Positions 39,031 to 50,500 of a stretch of 64,000 nt of DNA are shown here, piece by piece (within the stretch, counting starts at the first letter, position 1; each line of letters starts with the position of its first letter). The stretch comes from Trichostrongylus colubriformis (taxonomy: Eukaryota; Nematoda; Chromadorea; Rhabditida; Trichostrongylidae), in NCBI GenBank assembly GCA_963978905.1, contig OZ022256.1, positions 50,888,001 through 50,952,000 on the forward strand, written 5' to 3'. Below the pieces are notes generated by a model, which searched no databases, was not told the origin of the DNA, and was given only the letters and a program-made list of their open reading frames with translations. The position numbers and the translations under genes were made by a program.

Positions 39031-42000
39031 CTATATTTGCGTTCCGGGGAAACTGTTTCCTTCTACACTCTCGATGGCCTCGGTTTTGCTGACTCCCACT
39101 CCAAGTAGCCGGAATAGGGCTAAAGTCAGCTCCAGACCGAAGAAGCAAGCAGCGTTCGCTGGGAACGCACGAAGCATTACTGGTGTGAAACCCTAAAAGA
39201 AAATATTGAGAGGGGAATTATGACTATTTTAATTTCTACAAAAGATGTAATTTCATCAAACAGTAGGAACATCGATAAAATTGAGTTAACAAATTTACAA
39301 AAGGTAGATTTTCCTACAGACAGGTTTTTGCGTACACAGAACCCGAAGTCCTGAACCAAAAGTTCTTAGTGATCTTTCTAACCTGGGTCTGTTCGTCTTA
39401 CACTGTACAATCAAATATGAGTGATCATTAACCGCATCTACCAATCATACGAAAATACTCAAACGAATCGTCCACGGAAAAATGAATTCTTATGTTACCT
39501 ATATCTTTATGTTGCACTTGCCTATTATGGGCCGCATACAAAGTTTCACACGAAAAAATGTGAATCTGGCTAAGATACAATACATGAAAGTCTTGGCCAG
39601 GCGGGCGGGGCCTTCGAGCAAGTACCCACCCCATTGTCCGCAGCGGTCGGAGACGCATTGTAGAAACAGAAAGCTATGTATACAATCTAACTCAGCGTTC
39701 TCAACCGCGGCGGACGACTGAACGAGAGTCTTACCCGGACATCCCGCCCACACGGCCAAGAATTTTGAGGGCTGTATTTTAGCCGGATTCTCACTATTTC
39801 GCGTAAACTTTTCATGTGGCCCCTATTAGGCAAACACATATTTTTTCCGCGGACGATCCCTTTAACTCACTTTACCAGAGTGTAAACACCACAGCAATAA
39901 TAAAAGTACTAACGAAGATCGTGAACATACCTTAAATAGCGCTCTCGGTCCCTCCTCTCGCATCACCTCTTTGAATACGCCTCGTATTCCATCAGGATAT
40001 TTGCCCTCTGGTGCGGTTTGAAGACGTGATTTTAGCACATCAGCAGGGATACATACTGACCTACAAGATGAAACAAATAGCAAATTGACGACTTCATAGT
40101 ATGGTAATAAATGACAAAATCCTAGTTAAATAACGTAGAGCGGGGTATCTACATCGTCTTGAAGTTTTTCGAAAGCTGGTATAACACGAAGAAAAAGGTT
40201 TGCCACAAAAGCCGTACCAGTTTGCTATACCAGCAAGTCCACCGGCCAAAAGAGTTGATCCTGGCGACAGAGTACGTTGGGCACCTTCACCAGAGAACTT
40301 CTTTTTAAGAAACTCGTATACTGACAGATACGCCGCACTTGCAGGTATATCTAAAAATATCGAAAACTATCGAAATGCGAGAGGAAGATCTGGGAAGACC
40401 GTCCAATACTGTACTTGAGGATAGCCCACACATTATATTTTGTCTTAAAACTTTAACCTCAGGCAAATACAATGGCATTCGGAAGCGATAAAAGAGTCGA
40501 TAACCAACCCTGATGACAGTGAGCAAATTGATGATCGAATTTCGCGGAATGTTATGTTTATGAGAGTAGAGTCGAGGGGTCAAATAAAGTCGGGGGGAGG
40601 AGACGCAACTTTGCGTCAGATTTTCACCCACGTCAAAGCTTCTTTCCCTCCCTAGGCTTAGGCTAAAGCAGATGAGACCTATGCTTTGAGAGATGCTTTT
40701 TCATGTGGAAGGAGTGAATATCAATTTTAGCCTAAGCCTAGGGAGGGAAAGGAGCTTCGACGTTGACGCAAAGTTGCGTCTCCCCCCCCCCCCAACTTTA
40801 TTTGACCCGAGTCGAGAATGGGAGACGGTCGTTTGGTGCGGCCTCTTGCAGCTAATTCGCCAATGGGGGACATGGGCCGTAGTTGCCACCCCAACTCCGA
40901 CCATTCGACGCATCTTCTGCGTCGGGCAACTCGTCCGCAACACCGAACCCTCAGATTTACGTGAATGGTAATTACCACATAAAGGACCTTATTAAAGAGG
41001 CACCGCAAATTACTGTGAGGAAGCCCGTATCACAACTCCTAAATGATTGTCATACAACTGCCCCGGAGTAGACAAGCAGATTCCCATTGTTGAAAATGTA
41101 GTAGACACGAAAAAAAGCCGAAAGCGGGAAAACTGCCAGTATCCACGCTTAGTTTGCCAATGAGTAAAATGAGGTTTGTAAAAACGAATAATTCGCAGTC
41201 TTTGTTTAACGAAGTTCTTTGTATGGCAATTATCAAGTAGGAACATCTGGGGGTACCGTGATGACGACTCATCTGTCGCAGAAGATGCGCCGAATGGTCG
41301 GCGTTAGGCCGCGTTCATACTTTGCGCACCGACGCTGTCGCCGCCGGTGCCGGCGTCAAACTGACGCCGACACCGGTGTCAATTTGACGCCGGAATCGGC
41401 GGCGACGGAGTCAAACTCACGCAACCATTTGCTCGCCGCCGACGACGGCGTCCATAGATAATGCGCAGCGTTTGCAAATTTCTTGACCCAATCACACTAC
41501 AGTATGATCATGGTGGCCGATTCGAATCTTGGCGCTGTGCCAATGCGCCAATATGCCAATACACGAAGCGGCCACGATCACCATATTGGCACAGCGCCAA
41601 GATTCGAATCGGCCAATGAACACATTGTAGTGTGATTGGGTCAAGAATTTTGCAAACGCTGCGCATTATCTTTGGACGCCGTCATCGGCGGCGGGCAAAT
41701 GGTTGCGTGAGTTTGACGCCGTCGCCACCGGTGCCGGCGTGGGTGCGCAAAGTATAATATGAGCGCGGCCTTAGGGTGGCAGCATCGACCCGTGGGCCCC
41801 ATTGGCGAATTAGCTGCGAGGGGCCGCGCCAAACGACATACACCCGTCGAGAATAGCTCGACGGCATACGTTTTTGCGTAAGCCTGTCAGGATAGAGCTC
41901 AGAAAAGGTTGAGAATTCCTCACGAAAGGTCACTGCTCCCATAATGTGTGCAGTGGTTACTTCACGAGGTCCCTCCCTCTACGCGAAGCTGTTGTCTCCC

Positions 42001-44378
42001 ATGCCTATGACGCAAAAGTTTCAAAAAACATAGAAACGTCCTTTTGTAGTGTTTGGCCCACTTTAGTGATGAATGGGTGTGTGAACTGTTTAACGATGTC
42101 CATCAGAATAAATATTTAAACGACCCCTCAGAAATGGTAAAAAGTACTAAACAAAATGCTCACCTCTCAGGAGCGTTGCTCCCGTTCCCCTGTAGAGACT
42201 AGTGAGTCCACCTTGTTTGTACAGCTTCTTCACGACATCCAGAGGACCATCATAATGCACCCCTGATGGCGCATGACCATGCGATTGCACCTTTGTGAAC
42301 AATAATCACTATAAGAGTTCAATAAAAAGAACTATAGGTACATAGGTACATACCTGCAACAGGCACTTGATCCTTTCTCCTGGTACCATAACTATGGTAG
42401 TGAACACTCCGGCTAAGGCACCACTGTTCATATTTTGGATAAACGTCATTTCCTGATCTAAAAGAAGGGACGTTCAATTGGCGAGTTTCCACAACAAGAA
42501 CTCTATTGAGTTAGATATACCTGGATCAGACGTCTGCAAATGTCTACCAACGGCACAACCAGCAAAGAACACCGCAAACAGGGGACTTACTCCAGCCAGT
42601 GGAGCGGCCATTCCCTAAACACAAAAGCTATAGGATCAACTTTGATCTTCAAGGACATCACTAAATTACCGCTAACAAAATAAGCTTCACCACCTACCTT
42701 ATATAGCGCAAAAAAACCTTCTTTGGCAACCGTTTGTTTTACACAATCCAACGCTCCTCTGAACATCGGAGGCTCTCCCGGCTTTGGTCGAGGCATTGTT
42801 TGAAGCCGAACCTAGAATTGTCCAAGTTCTCTTTTCTTGGAACCTCGGCATGTTGTTAAGATTATTCGTGTGCTGCTTTACCGAACGAGGTTTTTCGGTG
42901 GATCATTTATTGATGGCCTAACGTTTCGACCCTTTCGTCGTCTTCAGAGGCCTAAAAAGTGGTTCGAAGTATGCTGACCTCTGACCTACCCGATCAAGCG
43001 CCAAAAACCCCTAGCATTTCGGATTTACCCGCTCAATCCGTGGAGAGTCGAATAGACGAAAGAAAGGATTTTGAACTTACCTCGTGATCCATCGTGAGTG
43101 GTGGGACGTCGCTACCGACTCGTGCTAGTACAATGTGCGACTGAGAATCACTATACAGCGGTGATGACAAATGACGGTGCTGTAAGTCGCCACATCATTC
43201 TAACCCACAAAGCGGTACAAACGGCAGGAATTCACTTGTGATTGGAGTACACTCATTTCTGTTGAGTCCTTCAATCACAAGTGAATTCCTGCCGTTTGTA
43301 CCGCTTTGTGGGTTAGAATGATGTCGCAACTACAGCACCGTCCTTTGTCATCACCGCTGTATAGTGATTCTCAGTCGCACATTGTACTAACACGAGTCGG
43401 TAGCGACGTCCTACCACTCGCGGTGGATCACGGGGTAAGTTCAATTTCTTTCTTTCGTCTATTCGACTCTCCACGGATTGAGTGGGTAAATCCGAAATGA
43501 TAGGGGTTTTTGGCGCTTGGTCGGTTAGGTTAAAGGTCACTTCGAGCCACTTTTTAGGCCTCTGAAGACGACGAAAGGGTCGAAACGTTATGCCATTAAT
43601 AAATGATGCACCTAAAAAGCCTAACCTAGAATTTTTCATGGTCGTTGAAACAATACTTGAGATAATAGGTTTAACTACCCCTCTCTTATCCCCATTCATG
43701 ACCACAATATCTTCTCAACAAGCGTGATGGAGTTGGCAGCATAGCTCAATGCCATAGGGCCTAGGGATCGAATCGTGAACAATGCGGGAAATTTTGCCTC
43801 TCTCGGGTAAATTCCACAGCTCACCTGCATTCCTTGCCCTGTGCCTGACCCCTCATACCACCCTCAAATTCTTGCAAATCGGCCACAGAATTTTTTTATT
43901 CCTGAGTGAAGTGAACAGCCAGCTGGGATGTGCACTACTGTGTACCTCCACTAATATCGGAACAACGTCCGTGCGTTTCTTGCAGGCTTATCAGCACCGC
44001 AAAGCAGGTGTTATCACTGCAAACTATACCTGAACACACTACAAAAGGTATTCTCTCGGTGACTAGCTTTAATGTTTGCTCACAAAAACCGTACCGTTAA
44101 CGACTCCCTACCAAAAGCCTTAGTTCGTGGCACTGATAAGTTAATTCATCGGCGACTGCTTTTACATAAGAGTTCAAGACTTCACTACCGGAATTAACTA
44201 CTTTTTTCTCACTGTCTGACTGAATTAAAATCAAGAAATCGTCCAAAATTCTAAAAGCTTGAAATTGAAAATCGAGGGTTTCTAAACATACCTTTACAGT
44301 GTCAAACGGATGACCCACTATAACCGTACATGAACCGCCAACACCACCAGCAATGAAGTTCAGAATAACGTCGGACAT
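39031..44378 (-). CDS. dif-1: mitochondrial carnitine/acylcarnitine carrier DIF-1, 316 aa
   Basis: Inner-membrane SLC25 carrier exchanging acylcarnitines for carnitine, feeding beta-oxidation; in C. elegans DIF-1 is needed for embryonic tissue differentiation. Exons on the minus strand: 44378-44292, 42811-42698, 42614-42521, 42457-42354, 42290-42164, 40350-40218, 40060-39931, 39192-39031, all in phase. All three carrier repeats show the PX[DE]XX[KR] signature: HPFDTVK (residues 23-29), VPGERIK (123-129) and IPADVLK (224-230), plus EGFFALYKG and [10 protein letters not shown] after repeats 1 and 3. The length matches the roughly 312-aa worm protein. The C-terminus ([21 protein letters not shown] region) is divergent. 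Start: the only Met before FIAGGVGGS, 15 bases after a possible splice acceptor. Intron 1 holds a 735-bp palindrome and a SINE; intron 5 holds several MITEs. Confidence 0.96.
39461..39866. mobile_element. long-TIR foldback element, family F, copy 3
   Basis: Left AACGAATCGTCCACGG, right CCGCGGACGATCCCTTTAA, with GTGGGCGGG-type and GGAGACGCATTGTAG inner blocks. More diverged than copies 1 and 2. In dif-1 intron 7, ending 65 bases from the neighbouring exon. Confidence 0.75.
40576..40808. mobile_element. palindromic MITE with GGGTCAAATAA ends, copy 1
   Basis: Left GGGTCAAATAAAGTCGGGGG, right CCCCAACTTTATTTGACCC. Arms carry ACGCAACTTTGCGTC and CTTTCCCTCCCTAGGCTTAG with their reverses. A run of C near the right end (40,782-40,793) matches G on the left. 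Confidence 0.75.
40811..41855. mobile_element. inverted-repeat element enclosing a Harbinger-type MITE
   Basis: Arms at 40,811-40,877 and 41,789-41,855 share GTCGAGAAT, GTCGTTTGG and GCAGCTAATTCGCCAATGGG in inverse order; a second inverted pair (GACCATTCGACGCATCTTCTGCG-like) lies at 40,897-40,920 and 41,277-41,301. MITE copy 8 is nested at 41,307-41,770. A related copy is at 59,829-60,000. In dif-1 intron 5. Confidence 0.6.
41307..41770. mobile_element. Harbinger-type hairpin MITE, copy 8 (464 bp)
   Basis: Perfect TTA duplication. Ends GGCCGCGTTCATACTTTGCG and ATATGAGCGCGGCC. Largest copy: the arms carry GACGCCGGNNCGGCGTCAA units, TTGACCCAATCACACTACA and GGCGCTGTGCCAAT with matching reverses, so most of the element can form one hairpin. 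Confidence 0.8.
42888..43622. repeat. 735-bp imperfect palindrome in dif-1 intron 1
   Basis: Arms 42,888-43,244 and 43,272-43,622 are complementary along almost their full length, separated by 27 bases. The innermost part is exact for at least 40 bases (centred on GAATTCACTTGTGATTG / CAATCACAAGTGAATTC). Arms differ by scattered substitutions and small indels, so it is not a recent assembly artefact. No coding sequence. Confidence 0.88.
42910..42960 (-). ncRNA. hammerhead-ribozyme-like motif (left palindrome arm)
   Basis: On the minus strand: AGGCCT, then CTGAAGA (fits the CUGANGA core), then CGAC-GAAAGG-GTC (stem II), then GAAACGTT, then AGGCC. Five base pairs of stem I can form between GGCCT and AGGCC, and stem III would be the tiny AC/GT typical of minimal type I hammerheads in Penelope-like elements. 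Misfit: one extra C between CTGAAGA and the GAC/GTC stem. The right arm has the same core at 43,562-43,587 on the plus strand, but its stem I is broken (ATGCC). Activity is inference. Confidence 0.35.
43733..43900 (+). repeat. tRNA-derived SINE-like sequence
   Basis: Box A CATAGCTCAATGCC (43,739-43,752) and box B GGGATCGAATCG (43,763-43,774) occur in tRNA order but too close for a complete tRNA, followed by non-tRNA sequence ending near a T run (43,891-43,898). In dif-1 intron 1, antisense to the gene. Confidence 0.4.
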
Positions 44379-44399
44379 TTTGCGAGAGGTACCTTGAAA

Positions 44400-47300
44400 A
44401 ATCGAGATAGAAATCACGAGTCGTCATTATCACCGCTTATAGAGAAAGATGTAGCGAAAGAAGGATAATAGGGCCATTCAGAGGCATTCAATACCAAGTA
44501 AGGAACAGAACTCTGGTAAAACAAATTTGAAAGCTGTTCATTAGGAAAATGTGGTTTATAAGAAAAGACCCCAAACCGTGGCATAACACAAAGTAAACTA
44601 TCAAAACATCTTGACTACTGAGAACCTTACTCTTGCAGGCTGGAGCGCACTATTGCCCGCATGCAAATCATCGATTCTATTCATGGTCGACCATGAACTT
44701 AATTATGAAGATTCCCTCTAGCAAAGAACGACAATCTCGACGGATAAGACTTTAAACACCCAGCACCATACCATCCCTCGTTTTACCCCTGCCTATTTCA
44801 AGCCCTGCAGCCAACTCCTTTCATTGACTCAGCCTCACGAGACTCTCTAGCCTTAACCCCGCCAACGATTTCAATCTTTCCCGTGCTCACTTTTTTCTAT
44901 TTAGGAGACGAAACCTTCCTACAATGCAGTAGAGAATAAGGGCAGCAGCAGCAGCAGGTAGCCCAAGCCTATGAAAGGAAAAATGCATCAGGTGGGTGTA
45001 TAACTTCGTACGTTTGATCCCTTTTTGCACAAACAATTTACTTCTACAATCCGAAGTTTCTAACACTCTGAGGCCTAGGATACTGTATCATACGCCTTGC
45101 TACCCTTCCTTCGCATTTGCCCCAAACCTACTTTATTCCACTGATAAGCCAGACCTTGCATAAGCAGTGCAAAAGGCTCATGAACGAAGCTCCTTTCCCT
45201 CCCTAGGCTTAGGCTAAAATTGATATCCCCTCCTCCCACATGAAAAAGCATTTGACAAATATCAACTCACGAGATCAAGGATTTTGGAAAAAAAATTCCA
45301 AAAAATTTCATTCGAAGCAGCGCTATGGTGACATGGGGACAGCAGCATGCACAGGTTTAGGAGTTCCAGGGTGGCTGAATCATGTCCCATGAGATTCGAA
45401 GCCCTCTGTTGCAAACTGTCTCACCCACCATGGAGCTCCTTCCCTCTCCAATCTCAGGTGAAAATACGTTGTTACTCCAGTGAATCAGAACTTGGCTCTT
45501 TTCCGGTGTTTCCTTCAAACACACACCATTAAAATCAATTTTAGGGAAGGTGGAGAAAATATAGCACTCAGAAATTATGGGAATCTCATTTGTGAAAATA
45601 AGGGAGGGGTCAAATAAATCCGGGGGTACCCAACTTTGCGTCGACGTCGAAGCTCCTTTCCCTCCCTGGGCTCCGGCTGAAATTGATATCCCCTCCTCGC
45701 TTTAGCCTGTGCCTAGGGTGGGAAAGAAGCTTTGACGTCGGTGAAAACTGTGCGTCCTCCCCCCCCCCCCCCCGACTTATTTGACCCTAGTAGACTGACT
45801 CCTTCGAATCGTTGACCGTTCAAAACTATCAGTAATTACTAAAATCAACAACTTTTTGATAATGCGGCTATGAGTGCAGTATCAAACAAAAAAATCAAAA
45901 AAGCAATCATTAATCTAAATAAAAGGGAGGAAAACCGAAACTATTGCAAAATATCCAGCATATTTGATATTTTATGAAGCGAACAAGCCAATGAACGATA
46001 GACTGCGATAAGTCGTCACAACCATGACCCCTGATCGCGATTACGAGCGTACTTTGTACTCTCTACCGATTTTTGGTGGCCACACCGCATGAACGCTGCT
46101 CGACGACCCTGCACCCTATTGACGTCCTCCTTCAGAGTTTTTCTCTTAAATATCAGATAAATTATCTTCCTGTGTCATGAAAATTAATTTAGATGTTTAA
46201 GTACTTCTCAATCCAAGACAGTGAATCGTAATCACTCATTAAATTTATGTGTGAGTCAGATTCTCGAAATAAGTTCGGAAGAATTCCAACCCTGTAGGTA
46301 AGAAGGGGGAGCACCGTAAAGAAGTTGACCACCAGTATGATTTTTCGCTTAAACCAAAGATGAGTGAAATATCTTGGGTAAGAAGAGCATCGCACCACAC
46401 AGAGGTGATCCATCCCCCCAACCGGAAGGTCTTCCCCCATGAAATGTTTCCGCCATGGCGTATACGGCGAGCAGAATTCTGCCTCTTCAAGAATAGTATT
46501 GCTCGCAGAATACGCCATGAACCCACTTGCGACCAGAAAAGTGCTGGTATGACTGATTACGCAATCGCCATTTACATTGCTCAATAATAATTAGTAGTCA
46601 CTGTTTTACAGAGTACACTAACCTGGAATATAAGCAACAATGAAAAAGCTTCAAATATTCCTTGATATTCTCACGAGGTGAATTCTGTGGGTGGGTCTTT
46701 CCAGATTTTTAAATTTCCTGATCAGGAAACAGTGGCGAAATGGAAACCCGTTTATCTGAGGTGTGTTGAGATGAACAGCTGTCCAACGGCCATTAGAAGC
46801 AAAAATAACTGCACGAAATGATTGATACAGACCGAAGGTTAAGGGTTTATTATCCAAAAAACCCAACTGTTTGGTGCATGTCTCGATAATTCTTGCTCTC
46901 ATCTCATGTGAAATAGAAGGAAAAGAGTAAAAAGAGTCGCATTATATCCTTAAGCTCACACTTTGACAGTTCCCTGCCATCGCTATTCGCTGACCGGCTC
47001 TCTCCGAATTATACATAAGTGCTGACAAATTACGAAAGTTTATCTAGGAGGGTGAGAGAGCAACGGATAGGTATGTATCTCGTGAAGAATAGATGCGATC
47101 CCCTCACAACCACCCGCTTCCTTGGATATTCGCATCGCAAACGCGAAAACAGCAATTAGTCAAACAAGGCTAAACAACTACATCAGTCAGCATCAATCCA
47201 ACAAGTGTATCTCGATGCAACGATGGAGGGAGCTTCTTCGGCTACAGAGGCCTTCCCATTGCACCACTTGCACCAAAATCTACTGATCAGGGCAAATTAT

Positions 47301-47501
47301 CCTATTTCTCAACTCGTTTCAAAAACAGGAACTTAGTTTACCCTACTATCGATAGGTCACGAATAGAATGCCCAAGTGAAGCCCATACTGAACAAAAGAA
47401 CAATCCTCCAGCATATGATGAAGTAAATTTGCGCTCAACTTGCACACTTGCTCTCAAAAGCAGGCAAATGAATGAACTATTTATACTCGTACCAACTGGT
47501 T
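44400..47501. other. intergenic between dif-1 and ZGPAT; MITE copies, one unassigned frame
   Basis: Upstream region of dif-1. Contains a half copy (45,184-45,256) and a full copy (45,607-45,788) of the GGGTCAAATAA MITE and a CAGCAG run at 44,943-44,957. A 131-codon minus-strand frame at 46,189-46,584 and an 83-codon one at 46,651-46,902 show hydrophobic and Cys residues but no family I recognise and no convincing splice join. Confidence 0.4.
45607..45788. mobile_element. palindromic MITE with GGGTCAAATAA ends, copy 2
   Basis: Left GGGTCAAATAAATCCGGGGG, right CCCCCGACTTATTTGACCC, with an uninterrupted C run at the right end. Same arms as 40,576-40,808 (GAAGCTCCTTTCCCTCCCT). A lone arm is at 45,184-45,256. 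Confidence 0.7.
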
Positions 47502-50500
47502 TCAGAAAATGTCTTTCTTCTTCTTCTTCTGTCGGTCACCGATTTCCGAGTTGACTCGTTGTTGCTTTGCTCGCACCTTTTCAATTGTTTTCTCTAATTC
47601 AACAAGTTGAACTTTCATCCTATCCACAGTCCGTTTGTCATGCTTATTTCGAGCGATACCCTGAAAAATACATACATTTGTCACGCTTGGGAGGTAGTGC
47701 TCCGGCATTTGGCACCGCCATGACACATGAACACTTCCATGTTGAATCTGGTTCCCAATCTCAGGCCTATCAGCCCTTACACCTCATGAAAATGCTCAAT
47801 TGGTCTCGAGCTCTCAACTCCTCTACTAAGCCTATAAGTAGGATCTCTGTTCACCTCGCTGAAGCCTCGATTGTGAAGGAAGAGGAACGTGCCTCCCGTG
47901 CGGCATGACTCACGAAGTGACAAATGCTTCATAAAAAACAACACTACTTGTTTTGCTGCTCTGGGGCATATGTACGATGAGGCCCATAACCCACATACTC
48001 GATACTCTTTCAACTCAATGCTATGATTCTGCTTTAATCAACATCCTAACATTCAATTTTTTTCATCCTGGGAAAATCCCTTGGAAGGGCTAAACCATCA
48101 TAATGACAAGAAAGAAGGACCAGTAAAACTCAAGAATGGCAGCTGAAGACGCGAAGACATGACCGGGTAAGATTTACCCTTGTCACTTGACCCTAAGTAA
48201 CGCCCAAATTTTTTCTATGGGAGATAAAAGAAAGAAATAACTCTCTCATGAATCAACTTACTTCCCGCAGTTTCCTCTCTTTCCCTAACAATTGTTTTAG
48301 TTCACATTCGAGATCAATACCTTTGACACCGAGGGACCTGAAGCAAACACTCCAAAAACTGCAAAAGAAATATTAAGTGCTTTCGATACTAATTATTACT
48401 TCATGCTGCTTTTTGCCAGCATTCGAATATCTTCTTTGATCTCTTCATGTTCCGTCTTCGTTGGTTGCTGCTCCAGTTTACGATTCAAAAAAGTGAATAT
48501 ATTGACATCAAGAGGGTCATGAGCGTGTTTCATCTCTTCACGCACCCGCGACTTCACCTAAAATATCTCAGGAATAAGGAATTGACGACGTCGCCGGGAT
48601 AAAAGTTTGCCATATAATTTAGGATTACATTTTAACAAAGCGACTACACCAGGCTAACAGGATTTCTAATCATCATTATACTCCGAGTCGTACAGAGGAA
48701 GTGGGTCTTACGTAAGAATTTCTACAATCAAAACCCAATACGATAGATTGAAAAAAATTAAATAATTAAGCAAACGAAATCAAATAATTAAGGAAATGAA
48801 AAAGATGTCACCTTTTGCATCCCATCGACGACTTTCTTACGCGCATTCATGCAAGCATCAACCGAACTGTCTAAAAAAGAAAAACGTTGGCAGCAGAAAC
48901 TAAAAATTACAGAGACAAGGCCGAAGACTGGGTGTCACTCACTTTTGGGACAGATCTTCGCTTGAATAGCATGAACGATACCATCATTATTCTTGCCAAG
49001 TCCCTACAAAGGAATCAGAAAAAGTAGAGCAGAAGAAAAATTCAGAGTAAATGCATGTAGATAACTGCAAAGGTATGCAATGCTGGAACAGCTCGTTAGA
49101 ACCGGCTCGGGCCTGGACATAAATAAGCTGCTAGATCAGATGTGAAGGAATCAGATTTCGATCCGAAACTTCATCTCAGCTACAGAACGAATAGTTATCC
49201 CACATTACGTTTTGACTTTTCCAGGAACCAGTAAACGAAAACATTATAAGTTCTAACCTCGCCAACTTTGTAGCCCATCTTCTGCATCAGCTTCAATCCG
49301 AATCCACCACCATGCCAATTACCCAAATCGCCAACTGTTATGTTCCCACAACGCGATCCTTTCTGCTCTTGCCATGAATCGTTCTTTTCACACGTATTGC
49401 TTGAATATTCGTGACTGATAGATTCCGACAGTGAATCATCAGTAATATCTGCAAAACGACCAGCTGAACGTGAATCAAAATCCATCAGTATAAGTGGATT
49501 AATCACCTTCAACTTCGCCCTCTAACGGCACTATGAGATCCATTTTAGAAGAAATTTCGCTGCTGTTCTTCAGGACTTTCACGGCAACCTCTCCATGATC
49601 TATAGCCATAAGGCGGCCGATTTCCCATAAAGGTGGAGATACTGTCACACAGACCAAGACAAGACTTCCCACGGTCAATGAGCTAAAGAGAGGTAAATAA
49701 GTAAAGCAATAGTACTTGCTGATACACACACACGTTTAAAATTATGGAACCTAATAAATAACTATAGAGCTTACGAAAAGACCGGTTCTTTGTATTCATT
49801 CAGCTCGGCCATCTGAACAATTTCTCCATGACTAAACTTGCACTTTTCTTCGAATCGGCATGTTCCAGCAAGGAAATGGGAACATGGTCGCATACCATTC
49901 ACCATTGGATGACTATATAGCACCCGTGCCTGCAAAATCTGTACCTTGAACAAACATACTGCATGATCATCTGGTGAGAAGGGAACGCAATGGACCATTT
50001 TGACAAATAACTAACAATCAGATGCAGTTGAAAGGAAGCTACAATTAAGAACACACAACTAGACACACCTGCAAGCCCTTAACTGGATCCAAGGGTAGAA
50101 CTTCTAGAATGACAGCAGCGTGATGAGATACATGAAGATTCGCACTAGGATACGGCGCCATACATCGCATGCCAATGAAATCATCTGAACCAAGATTTGA
50201 AGTGACGCTTAGAACAGAACGCGAAAAAATGAATTTGATTTAAAAACTAATAAGCTGGAGTGGAAGCTCACCAAAATCTTCCGTCATACTGACATCTTCC
50301 GAGACATAGACTGAGGGCTCCGCAGCAGAGTTTTCAGAGCTGCCGTTAGCCTGCGCCGCAGCTTCTTCTTCTGCCTGAATAAAGCCCCCAAATATTCCAG
50401 CCAAAATCCAAATTCCCTAGAATCTACGCTCAATTCGAGGTCCTCAACTGTGCTTTTGAACGCCAGAGTCTCCACTTATAAACTGACCTGTTCCTTCAAA

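Noticed and set aside
45340..45430. Additional tRNA-like head (GGGTGGCTGAATC and GAGATTCGAAGCCC)
   Set aside because: Box spacing is near 35 bases but box A is poor and no stems form; too weak to list.
46189..46902. Minus-strand frames of 131 and 83 codons
   Set aside because: Open but with no family I recognise and no convincing splice junction between them.
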